A stretch of 64,000 nucleotides of DNA, taken from the NCBI RefSeq assembly GCF_947494055.1, contig NZ_CANLTR010000001.1, positions 186,001 to 250,000 of the forward strand, written 5' to 3'. Under the pieces are notes generated by a model. It was not told the origin of the DNA. It saw only the letters and a program-made list of their open reading frames with translations, and did no database searches. Position numbers and translations under genes: made by a program. Shown here piece by piece: positions 29,964 to 37,870 of this stretch; the first letter of the stretch is position 1, and every line of letters starts with the position of its first letter. Origin of the DNA: an uncultured Jannaschia sp. (lineage in GTDB: Bacteria; Pseudomonadota; Alphaproteobacteria; Rhodobacterales; Rhodobacteraceae).

Positions 29964-30689
29964 ATGAAGTTCATCGCCATCGCCGCCGCATTCGCGCTCG
30001 GGGGCACCGCCGCCCTCGCGCAGGACACCGTCCGCATGGGAACGGAGGGCGCCTACCCCCCCTACAACTTCCTCAACGATGCGGGCGAGGTCGACGGGTA
30101 CGAGCGCGAGCTCGGCGACGAACTCTGCGCCCGGGCGGAGCTGACCTGCGAATGGGTCACGAACGACTGGGATTCGATCATCCCGAACCTCACTTCGGGC
30201 AATTACGACACGATCATCGCCGGCATGTCGATCACCGACGAGCGCGACGAGGTGATCGACTTCACCCAGAACTACATCCCGCCCGCGTCGTCGGCCTATG
30301 TAGGGATGTCGGAGGACGCTGATATCGAGACCGGCGTCGTCGCGGCGCAGACCGCGACGATCCAGGCGGGCTACGTCGCCGAGTCGGGCGCGACGCTGCT
30401 GGAATACGCGACCTACGACGAGACGGTGGCCGCCGTCCGCTCGGGCGAGGCCGACGCGGTCTTCGCCGACCGCGACGCGCTGGTGCCCACGGTCGAGGAA
30501 TCGGCGGGCGAGCTCGTCTTCGTGGGCGACGAGGTCCAGCTCGGCGGCGGCGTCGGCATGGGCCTGCGCGAGAGCGACACCGAGCTGCGCGAGACCTTCG
30601 ACGCCGCGATCGAGTCGATGAAGGCCGACGGCACCCTGAACGAGCTGATCGTGAAGTGGTTCGGCGAGGAAGCCGACATCTACGAGTGA
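29964..30689 (+). CDS. ABC transporter periplasmic substrate-binding protein (family 3)
   Basis: A 241-residue polar amino-acid-type binding protein. Signal peptide MKFIAIAAAFALGGTAALA is cleaved before QDTVRMG. It then has the family segments TEGAYPPYNFLNDAGEVDGY, CEWVTNDWDSIIPNLTSGNY, DTIIAGMSITDERDEVIDF and a C-terminal GTLNELIVKWFG. By operon context the ligand is likely an amine or basic amino acid processed by the downstream gamma-glutamyl ligases, but ligand specificity is not readable from the sequence. Confidence 0.93.
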   Translation: MKFIAIAAAFALGGTAALAQDTVRMGTEGAYPPYNFLNDAGEVDGYERELGDELCARAELTCEWVTNDWDSIIPNLTSGNYDTIIAGMSITDERDEVIDFTQNYIPPASSAYVGMSEDADIETGVVAAQTATIQAGYVAESGATLLEYATYDETVAAVRSGEADAVFADRDALVPTVEESAGELVFVGDEVQLGGGVGMGLRESDTELRETFDAAIESMKADGTLNELIVKWFGEEADIYE

Positions 30690-30693
30690 ATCC

Positions 30694-31059
30694 GTGTGGG
30701 GGCCGTGGATCAGGCTTCGCCGCTGGCTGCGGCCCCTGCCGACCGTGGGATGGGTATTCCTGCTTCGCTGGGATTACGGTTCCGTGGTCCCTCCTTTGCA
30801 GTGGCGGGCATATGAAACGATTCCGGGTCGGGCCGGCAAGGAACGCGATCTCGTCATCCCAGTCGAGAATTACGAGGCCGCGAGGGAGACGGCCAAGCGC
30901 CTCATGGCCAAGACGCTGAAGCCGGGCGCGGAAATCGTGGCCGTGCGCGCCGCGGACCGCCGCGACATCCCCGAAGAGTGGGATGGCCCACGCCTTGGGC
31001 CGCGCCGCCATTTCGGTTTTATCATCCCTTGGTACCGCAGCTGGGAGATGCTGTCTTGA
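30694..31059 (+). CDS. Unknown protein interrupting the ABC transporter operon
   Basis: A possible 121-residue product starting at GTG 30694, 4 bp after the binding-protein stop. The middle is coding-like (DLVIPVENYEAARETAKRLM, AEIVAVRAADRRDIPEEWDG), with a Trp/Arg-rich N-terminus and an aromatic end (FGFIIPWYRSWEML). I recognise no family. Base composition is less GC-biased at third positions than the flanking transporter genes, suggesting foreign origin. It may be a real small gene, a remnant, or a chance frame; the absence of a clear ribosome site argues for caution. Confidence 0.42.
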   Translation: MWGPWIRLRRWLRPLPTVGWVFLLRWDYGSVVPPLQWRAYETIPGRAGKERDLVIPVENYEAARETAKRLMAKTLKPGAEIVAVRAADRRDIPEEWDGPRLGPRRHFGFIIPWYRSWEMLS

Positions 31060-31129
31060 AGGCGATTTTCCAAGAATGGGGCCGGCCGACGGAATGATCG
31101 CCGTCCGTCTGCGTCGCCGGGGTTTCACG

Positions 31130-31580
31130 ATGCGGTTCACGAGTATAACGCGCCTTCAATTGCGCTCGCGGCGCTTCGTGCCGCCCTTCGCGCTGCATAC
31201 CTGGTGGTCCATGCGGCAAGTCCGGGACAGTGTGGGTTTTTGCTCCGGCGCGATACTGGCGGATTGCGACCTGACCTTCTGGACGATGACCCTCTGGCGG
31301 GACGAGGCCGACATGCGCCGTTACATGAGCGCGGGCGCGCATCGGCAGGGCCATGCCGAAGCTTGCGCGGTGGTGCGACCAGGCGAGCGTCGTCCACTGG
31401 ACCGCCGACGCGGCGCCGGACTGGGCAGAGGCGGAGCGGCGCATGCGAAGGGAGGGCCGTCCGTCGAAGGTCCGGCATCCGAGCCCAAGGCACGCAGAAC
31501 TCGCCTTCGACCCGATCGATACGGGCCGCGTCGCGCGGGCGCTCCGGCTCGCGCCGGCGGATCGTCCCGCCACGGCCTGA
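31130..31580 (+). pseudogene. DUF3291/monooxygenase-like gene broken by a 1-base insertion
   Basis: The first part (ATG 31130) encodes FTSITRLQLRSRRFVPPFAL and continues through RQVRDSVGFCSGAILADCDL and TFWTMTLWRDEADMRRYMSA to GAHRQ. The second part resumes one frame over as AMPKLARWCDQASVVHW, then RMRREGRPSKVRHPSPRHA, ending at 31580. Together they form a normal ~150-residue member of the small ABM-like family with the RRYMSAGAHRQAMP and GRPSKVRHPSP segments joined. The break falls at a GGG run (31348-31350): removing one G restores the frame. A sequencing error would give the same picture. No role in the transporter operon is evident. Confidence 0.7.
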
Positions 31581-31764
31581 TCCGGTCGAGTATCGGTCCG
31601 GGTTCCCCTGCGCGGGGCAGGCCCGCCCGGTCGAGGACGGGCTGCCCGCAAACCGTCCAGGACCCGCCCGCTCCCGCGCCAAACTGCAACATTCGCCGGA
31701 CGCGGCCCCGCCGCCGTCGCGTCCGCCCTTTCCGTTCCGGCCCGACCCCGGCTATCGTCGCGCG

Positions 31765-32661
31765 ATGTTCGCCTGCGCCGATCCCGCCACGCTTGAGGGG
31801 CTTCCCTGGCTCCTGTGCTACCTGACCACGGGCAAGCACCTGTCGCTCTATTGGGCGGTGGGCACCGTGCTCCTGCTGCTGGCGATCACCGCGCCGGTGG
31901 CGATGGCCTTCGGCTTCGGCGGGGCGATGGCGGCGCGGTCGGGGATGGCACCGCTGCGCTGGTTCGGGAAGGGCTACATCGCGATCGTGCGCGGCGTGCC
32001 CGACATCGCGTTCTTCCTGTTCTTCGTGATCGCGCTCGACCAGGGGATCGAATACCTGCGCCACCGCGTCAAATGCCCCGACTGGGACCAGCCCGTCCGG
32101 CAGGGCAGCGATTTCCTCGTCTGCGCGGCGGCCAAGATGCCGCTCGGCAACGCGCCGCAATGGGTGCACGAGACCTACGGCTTCGCGCTCGCCGTGCTAA
32201 CCTTCGCCATCGTCTTCGGCGCCTTCGCGGCCAACGTGCTCTACGGCGCGATGCGGGCCGTGCCGCGCGCGCAGGTCGAGACGGCGGAGGCCTACGGGAT
32301 GTCGCGCCGGCAGACCTTCTGGCGCGTCACCGTCCCGCAGATGTGGACCTACGCGCTGCCGGGCCTCGGCAATCTCTGGATGATCCTCATCAAGGCCACG
32401 CCGCTTCTGTTCCTGCTCGGCGTGGAGGACATCGTCTACTGGGCGCGGGAGCTCGGCGCGGCCAAGACCGCGCGGTTCTCGGACTATCCGCATCCCGACT
32501 GGCGGATGTGGTACTTCCTCGCGCTCCTCGTCTTCTACCTCGCTTTCACCCGGCTCTCCGAAATCGTCCTCGCGCGGCTGTCGGTGCGCCTGAGCCACGG
32601 GCAGGCCACCGCGGCCGGCGAGCGTCTGCGCCGGGCGGGCGCCAATGCGGGGCCGCCCTGA
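31765..32661 (+). CDS. ABC transporter permease (polar amino acid/amine type) 1
   Basis: A 298-residue inner-membrane permease of the HisM/GlnP family with about five helices. The cytoplasmic EAA loop (VETAEAYGMSRRQTFWRVTV) contacts the ATPase. A ~50-residue insertion between helices 2 and 3 (DQGIEYLRHRVKCPDWDQPV and QGSDFLVCAAAKMPLG) contains two cysteines and is longer than in enteric homologues. The start ATG 31765 precedes MFACADPATLEGLPWLL. The last base of its stop codon overlaps the next ATG. It belongs with the ATPase and binding protein encoded 1-2.6 kb upstream. Confidence 0.9.
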   Translation: MFACADPATLEGLPWLLCYLTTGKHLSLYWAVGTVLLLLAITAPVAMAFGFGGAMAARSGMAPLRWFGKGYIAIVRGVPDIAFFLFFVIALDQGIEYLRHRVKCPDWDQPVRQGSDFLVCAAAKMPLGNAPQWVHETYGFALAVLTFAIVFGAFAANVLYGAMRAVPRAQVETAEAYGMSRRQTFWRVTVPQMWTYALPGLGNLWMILIKATPLLFLLGVEDIVYWARELGAAKTARFSDYPHPDWRMWYFLALLVFYLAFTRLSEIVLARLSVRLSHGQATAAGERLRRAGANAGPP

Positions 32662-33464
32662 TGTGCTGGGAAACGCTCCTCGATTACGGGCTGCGCTCGC
32701 TGGGCATCGGCGAGCGCCTGCTGCCGCGCGCCGATTTCACATTCTGCCAGCAGGTCGTCCTGATCGGCTCGGGGATGATCTGGAACGTCTATTTCGGGAT
32801 CCTCGCTCTGATCTCGGGCTTCCTGCTCGCGACGCTCGTGGCGACGGGCAAGGCCTCCGACAACGTGTTTCTCCGCAAGCCCGCGGAATGGTTCGTCTTC
32901 GTGTTCCGCGGCTCGCCGCTCTTCATCCAGTTCTTCTTCGGCTATTTTCTGTTCCTGTCGCTGAAGCAGGTCCTGCCCGCCGCCGAACCGTTCTCCTCGG
33001 CCTGGCTCGGGGCGCTCGTCGTGCTGTTTTTGAACACCGCGGCCTACTCGGCCGAGATCTTCTACGGCGGCCTGCAATCCGTGCCGAAGGGCGACCTCGA
33101 CGCGGCCTCCGCCTACGGGCTGACCGGGTGGCGACGGTTCCGGCGGATCACCTGGCCCACGATGCTGCGGCTGGCCTGGCCGGCCTACACCAACGAGGCG
33201 ATCTTCCTGTTCCACGCCACCACGCTCGTCTTCTTCAGCGGCTTCCCGGCGCGGTCGCAGAAGGGCGACGCCCTCTATTACGCCAGCTACTTCGCCGACA
33301 AGACGTTCAACCCCTTCGTGCCCTACCCGATCCTGGCGGGATACTTCATCCTGCTCACGCTCTGCATCATCGGACTCATGGGTTTCGTGAACGCGCGTCT
33401 GAACCGCCACCTGCCGCAGGCCGCCACCCGGCGGCCGCGCCTCCTGCCGCAGATCATCCGATGA
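32661..33464 (+). CDS. ABC transporter permease (polar amino acid/amine type) 2
   Basis: The 267-residue partner permease (HisQ/ArtQ type). Features: an early segment MIWNVYFGILALISGFLLAT, FVFVFRGSPLFIQFFFGYFL, and the EAA loop GDLDAASAYGLTGWRRFRRI. The start (ATG 32661) overlaps the stop of permease 1 by one base and the stop overlaps the next gene by 4 bp, so the three are tightly coupled translationally. It forms a heterodimeric channel with permease 1. Confidence 0.92.
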   Translation: MCWETLLDYGLRSLGIGERLLPRADFTFCQQVVLIGSGMIWNVYFGILALISGFLLATLVATGKASDNVFLRKPAEWFVFVFRGSPLFIQFFFGYFLFLSLKQVLPAAEPFSSAWLGALVVLFLNTAAYSAEIFYGGLQSVPKGDLDAASAYGLTGWRRFRRITWPTMLRLAWPAYTNEAIFLFHATTLVFFSGFPARSQKGDALYYASYFADKTFNPFVPYPILAGYFILLTLCIIGLMGFVNARLNRHLPQAATRRPRLLPQIIR

Positions 33465-34855
33465 AGGACCGGTCCACCGATCCTGCGGGCGCGGCCGCGG
33501 ATGCCGAGCACCAGGGCGCGCCCGGCGGCTGGCTGCACGCGCATCCGCACATCCATTCGGTCCGCGTCGCCGCCTGCGACCTGAACGCCCAGGCCCGCGG
33601 CAAGCGCGTGCCGCGCCGCTTCGCCCATGCGCTCGAGACAAAGGGAACGCGGTTCCCCTTCTCGATCCTCAACCTCGACATCTGGGGCGAGGACATCGAG
33701 GACAGCCCGCTGGTCTTCGAAAGCGGCGACGCCGACGGCGCCCTCATCCCGACCGAGCGGGGCTTCGTGCCGATGCCGTGGCTCGACACGCCGACGGCGC
33801 TGCTGCCGGTCTGGATGTTCCACCACGACGGTCGTCCCTTCGCGGGCGATCCGCGCCACGCGCTGGCCGCCGTCCTCGGCCGCTACGCCGCGCGCGGGCT
33901 CACCCCGGTCGTGGCCACGGAGATGGAATTCTACCTCGTCGACGACTCGACGCGGCAGCTCCGCGTGCCGAAGGCGCCCGGCTCGGGCAAGCGGCGCCCG
34001 GGGGCGGAGACGCTGTCGATGCGGGCGCTCGACGCGTTCGACCTGTTCTTCACCGAGCTCTACGATGCCTGCGAGGCGATGGACATTCCCGCCAACACCG
34101 CCATCTCCGAGGCGGGAATCGGGCAATTCGAGATCGACCTCGCGCATCAGCCCGACGCGCTGAAGGCGGCCGACGACGCCTGGCTCTTCAAGCTCCTGAT
34201 CCAGGGGCAGGCACGCAGGCACGGCTTCGCGGCGAGCTTCATGGCCAAGCCCTATCCGGATTATGCCGGCAACGGGATGCACGTGCATTTCTCGGTCCTC
34301 GACGCGGACGGGCGCAACGTCTTCGACGACGGGACTGCGAAGGGGTCGGACACGCTGCGCCATGCCGTGGCCGGGCTCCTGTCCGCCGCGCCGGCCTCGA
34401 CGCTGGTCTTCGCGCCGCATCTGAACTCCTACGACCGGCTCGTCCCCGGGGCCCACGCGCCGACCGGGCTCGGCTGGGCCTACGAGAACCGGACCGCGGC
34501 GATCCGCATTCCCGACTCGCCGCACGAGCACCGCCGGATCGAGCACCGGATGTCGGGCGGGGACGTGAACCCGTATCTCCTGCTCGCCGTGATCCTCGGC
34601 GCGGCGCTGGCGGGGATCGAGGACCGCGCGACCCCGCCCGCGCCGATCACCGGCAACGCCTACGCGCAGGACCTGCCGCGGATCCCGGACGCCTGGGCCG
34701 CCGCGATCGAGCGGTTCGAGCGCGACCCGCTGACCCCGCGCCTCCTGCCGGAGGCGCTCGTCCGCAACATGGTCCTGACCAAGCGGCAGGAGCTGCGCGA
34801 CATCGAGGATCTGTCGGAGGCGGAACGGCAGGACCTCTATCTGGACACCGTGTGA
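33461..34855 (+). CDS. Glutamine synthetase-family gamma-glutamyl-amine ligase 1
   Basis: A 464-residue GS-fold enzyme of the PuuA-like class. Visible: the beta-Grasp-type N-terminus (SVRVAACDLNAQARGKRVPR), the catalytic glutamates in VVATEMEFYLVDD and ISEAGIGQFEIDL, ATP-site GNGMHVHFSVLDADG, and GWAYENRTAAIRIP with HRMSGGDVNPYLLLAVIL. PuuA ligates glutamate to putrescine; related enzymes use other amines. The neighbours (transporter, amidotransferase, oxidase) support an amine substrate rather than ammonia. ATGA overlap with permease 2 at the start, GTGA overlap with the EamA gene at the stop. Confidence 0.88.
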   Translation: MKDRSTDPAGAAADAEHQGAPGGWLHAHPHIHSVRVAACDLNAQARGKRVPRRFAHALETKGTRFPFSILNLDIWGEDIEDSPLVFESGDADGALIPTERGFVPMPWLDTPTALLPVWMFHHDGRPFAGDPRHALAAVLGRYAARGLTPVVATEMEFYLVDDSTRQLRVPKAPGSGKRRPGAETLSMRALDAFDLFFTELYDACEAMDIPANTAISEAGIGQFEIDLAHQPDALKAADDAWLFKLLIQGQARRHGFAASFMAKPYPDYAGNGMHVHFSVLDADGRNVFDDGTAKGSDTLRHAVAGLLSAAPASTLVFAPHLNSYDRLVPGAHAPTGLGWAYENRTAAIRIPDSPHEHRRIEHRMSGGDVNPYLLLAVILGAALAGIEDRATPPAPITGNAYAQDLPRIPDAWAAAIERFERDPLTPRLLPEALVRNMVLTKRQELRDIEDLSEAERQDLYLDTV

Positions 34856-35688
34856 GCACAGGCGTCCTGCTGGCCGTGCTGGGCGCGGCCTTCTTTCACG
34901 CGGCGTGGAACGGGCTGGTGAAATCGGGCAGCTCCAAGGTCGGCGGCATGGCGATCATGACGCTGATCCAGGGGCTGGCCGGAGGCATGGTCGCGCTGGC
35001 CTATCCCTGGCCCGGCGCGCAGGTCTGGCCCTGGCTCGTCCTGTCGGGCGCGTTCCACGCCGGTTACAAGCTGTTCCTCGCCTTCGCCTACGAGCAGGGG
35101 GACCTGAGCCGCGTCTACCCGATCGCGCGCGGCGCGGCGCCGATGATCGTCCTCCTCGTCGGGCCGCTGATCCTGACCGACGTGATGAGCGGCGCCGAGA
35201 TCGCCGGCATCCTGCTCCTCGGCACCGGCATCGCGACGATGGCGGCCGGCTCGTTGCGCGCGCGGGAGGCGCGGCGGCTGGTGCCCTACGCGCTGGGCTC
35301 GGCCCTGATGACGGCGGGCTATACGATCGTCGACGGCTCGGGCGCGCGGGTGGCCGCCTCGGCCGCACAATACGTGGGATGGCTGTTCCTGCTCGACGTC
35401 GCGATCTTCTCGCCGCTCGTCACCTGGCTGCGCGGACCGGGCCTCTGGCGCGCCGACCGACGGACCTGGGCGCTCGGCGCGCTCGCCGCGGCCTGCAGCT
35501 ACGGCGCCTACGCGGTCGCGGTCTGGGCGATGACGGTGGCCCCCATCGCGCTCGTCGGCGCGCTCCGGGAGACGTCGATCCTCTTCGCCGTCCTCCTCGG
35601 CTGGGGTCTGATGGGCGAGCGCGTGGACCGCTGGAAGGCCGCGGCGGCGGTGCTGATCGTCGGCGGGGTTGCGGTGACGCGTCTGTAG
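34852..35688 (+). CDS. EamA-family transporter in the amine operon
   Basis: A 278-residue DMT transporter with ten helices: MSTGVLLAVLGAAFFHAAWNG, YEQGDLSRVYPIARGAAPMI (the PxxR-GxxP motif), and ALVGALRETSILFAVLLGWG near the end. Start GTG 34852 overlaps the preceding ligase stop (GTGA). Position inside the operon suggests that it exports or imports an intermediate or product of amine breakdown, for example GABA or a gamma-glutamyl compound; this is inference. Confidence 0.85.
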   Translation: MSTGVLLAVLGAAFFHAAWNGLVKSGSSKVGGMAIMTLIQGLAGGMVALAYPWPGAQVWPWLVLSGAFHAGYKLFLAFAYEQGDLSRVYPIARGAAPMIVLLVGPLILTDVMSGAEIAGILLLGTGIATMAAGSLRAREARRLVPYALGSALMTAGYTIVDGSGARVAASAAQYVGWLFLLDVAIFSPLVTWLRGPGLWRADRRTWALGALAAACSYGAYAVAVWAMTVAPIALVGALRETSILFAVLLGWGLMGERVDRWKAAAAVLIVGGVAVTRL

Positions 35689-35787
35689 CGTGGAGCCGGA
35701 GGGAACATGGCGACCGGACGACCGCGGCCTTGCGGCCCCCGCGCGCAGCGCCTAGCCTTGCGGCACGCATCGCAAGCGCAGGTTTTC

Positions 35788-36486
35788 ATGCATATCGGTA
35801 TCCTCCAGGCGGGCCATACGCCGCCGGAACTTCGTGCCGAACTCGGCGATTACGACGCCATGTTCGCGCGCCTCCTCGACGGACACGGCTTCACGTTCTC
35901 CGCCTGGGACGTCGAGAACATGGTCTTCCCCGAAGACGTGCACACCGCCGATGGCTGGCTCGTCACCGGGTCGCGTCACGGCGCCTACGAGGATCATCCC
36001 TTCATCCCGCCGCTCGAACGCTTCGTGCTCGACGCGATGGCGGCGGACGTGCCTGTGGTCGGCATCTGCTTCGGCCATCAGATCGTCGCGCAGGCGCTGG
36101 GCGGCCGCGTCTCGAAATTTTCCGGCGGCTGGGCCCTCGGCCGGGCGGACTACGCCACGGCGGGCGGGCATACGCTGACGCTGAACGCGTGGCATCAGGA
36201 CCAGGTGACGGACCTGCCCCAGGGGACCGTCGTGCTGGCCGGCAACGAATTCTGCGTCAACGCGATCCTGGCCTACGGGCGCCGCGCCTTCACGGTGCAG
36301 CCGCATCCCGAGTTCGACAACGCGCTGATCGACAGGTTCGTGTCGCTCCGCCGCGGGACCGGCACCTATCCGGACGATCTGATGGATGCGGCCGCCGCCG
36401 GGACCGGGAGCCCGGTCGATGCCGACCGGATCGCCGCCGCCGTCGCGCGGTTCTTCACGACACGGGTGGCCAATGTCGAAGCCTGA
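35788..36486 (+). CDS. Class I glutamine amidotransferase-like (putative gamma-glutamyl hydrolase)
   Basis: A 232-residue stand-alone GATase1 domain. The nucleophile is Cys94 in GICFGHQIVAQALGG and the partners are His173 and Glu175 in QPHPEFDN, so the triad is intact. It lacks any synthase domain. In Puu-type pathways a GATase1-fold enzyme (PuuD) hydrolyses gamma-glutamyl-GABA to GABA and glutamate; the operon position makes that the best guess, although the sequence resembles the GuaA-like branch more than PuuD. Start ATG 35788 (MHIGILQAGHTPP) fits the family; an upstream in-frame ATG at 35707 gives an Arg-rich unlikely extension. It overlaps the next gene by 14 bp. Confidence 0.85.
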   Translation: MHIGILQAGHTPPELRAELGDYDAMFARLLDGHGFTFSAWDVENMVFPEDVHTADGWLVTGSRHGAYEDHPFIPPLERFVLDAMAADVPVVGICFGHQIVAQALGGRVSKFSGGWALGRADYATAGGHTLTLNAWHQDQVTDLPQGTVVLAGNEFCVNAILAYGRRAFTVQPHPEFDNALIDRFVSLRRGTGTYPDDLMDAAAAGTGSPVDADRIAAAVARFFTTRVANVEA

Positions 36487-37870
36487 CCTGACGCACGACC
36501 CCCTGCCCGCCTCCGGCCCCGATTGGGTGGAACGCGCGCCGCCGCATGCCCGCGCCTACGCGCACGGCCGGCGGCTCGACGAGGTGGAATGCATCGTCGC
36601 CGACCTGTCGGGCATCGCCCGCGGCAAGGCCATGCCGGCGGCCAAGTTCGCCAAGCAGAGCCATTTCTACCTGCCGAACTCGATCTTCCAGCAGACGATC
36701 ACCGGCGACTGGGCCGACGATGGCGACGCGGCCTTCCTCGAGCCGGACATGGTGCTGACGCCGGACTTCTCGACCGCCTGCGCCGCGCCCTGGACCGCCG
36801 ACTGGACGATGCAGGTCATCCACGACATGCACGACCAGGCCGGCGCGCCGGTGCCGATGGCGCCGCGCAACGTGCTGAAGCGCGTCGTCGGCCTCTACCA
36901 CGAACGCGGCTGGAAGCCGGTCGTCGCGCCGGAAATGGAGTTCTACCTCGTCGCGCGCAACGTCGACCCGTCCGTCCCGGTGGAGCCGCCGATGGGGCGC
37001 TCGGGCCGGCGCGCCGCGGCGCGGCAGGCCTATTCGATGTCCGCGGTGGACGAATACGGTCCCGTCATCGACGACATCTACGACTTCGCCGAGGCGATGG
37101 GACTGGAGATCGACGGCATCCTGCAGGAGGGCGGCGCGGGCCAAGTGGAGATGAACCTGCGCCACGGCGACCCGGTCAAGCTCGCCGACGAAATCTTTTA
37201 CTTCAAGCGCCTGATCCGCGAGGCGGCGCTGCGCCACGATTGCTACGCGACCTTCATGGCCAAGCCGATCCAGGAAGAGCCGGGCTCGGCCATGCATATC
37301 CACCATTCGGTCGTCGACATGGAGACGGGGCGCAACCTGTTCGACGGCGGCAACGGGACCGAGACGCCGGCGTTCCTGCATTTCATCGGCGGGATGCAGC
37401 GGCACCTGCCCTCGGTCATCGCCCTGCTCGCGCCCTACGTGAACTCCTACCGGCGCTACGTCCGGGACTTCGCCGCGCCGATCAACCTCGAATGGGGGCG
37501 CGACAACCGCACGACCGGCCTGCGCGTGCCGGTCTCCGAGCCGGAGGCGAAGCGGGTGGAGAACCGGATCGCGGGGATGGATTGCAACCCGTATCTGGGC
37601 CTCGCCGGCTCGCTCGCTTGCGGCTATCTCGGGCTAGTGGGGGAGATCGACCCGGCGCCGCAATTCACCGGCGACGCCTACGATTCCGGCGAAGGCATCC
37701 CGCGCGACCTGTCCGCCGCGCTGGACCAGTTCGATGCCGATTCCGAGATCCGGGAGGTCCTGCACCCGCACTTCGCCGCGATCTATTCGGCGGTGAAGCG
37801 GCTGGAGCACGGGGCATTCCTGCAGGTCATCTCGCCCTGGGAGCGCGAGCACCTGCTCCTGAACGTATGA
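36473..37870 (+). CDS. Glutamine synthetase-family gamma-glutamyl-amine ligase 2 (PuuA-like)
   Basis: A second GS-like enzyme, 465 residues, only moderately similar to the first. It has VECIVADLSGIARGKAMPA, the catalytic VVAPEMEFYLVARN, GILQEGGAGQVEMNLRHGDP, SAMHIHHSVVDMETGRNLF, NLEWGRDNRTTGLRVP and NRIAGMDCNPYLG. The QEGGAGQ / MHIHHS pattern is typical of gamma-glutamylputrescine synthetases. Two such ligases in one operon suggest two amines, two steps or a heteromer. Translation start lies inside the end of the amidotransferase gene; the stop overlaps the oxidase start (ATGA). Confidence 0.88.
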   Translation: MSKPDLTHDPLPASGPDWVERAPPHARAYAHGRRLDEVECIVADLSGIARGKAMPAAKFAKQSHFYLPNSIFQQTITGDWADDGDAAFLEPDMVLTPDFSTACAAPWTADWTMQVIHDMHDQAGAPVPMAPRNVLKRVVGLYHERGWKPVVAPEMEFYLVARNVDPSVPVEPPMGRSGRRAAARQAYSMSAVDEYGPVIDDIYDFAEAMGLEIDGILQEGGAGQVEMNLRHGDPVKLADEIFYFKRLIREAALRHDCYATFMAKPIQEEPGSAMHIHHSVVDMETGRNLFDGGNGTETPAFLHFIGGMQRHLPSVIALLAPYVNSYRRYVRDFAAPINLEWGRDNRTTGLRVPVSEPEAKRVENRIAGMDCNPYLGLAGSLACGYLGLVGEIDPAPQFTGDAYDSGEGIPRDLSAALDQFDADSEIREVLHPHFAAIYSAVKRLEHGAFLQVISPWEREHLLLNV

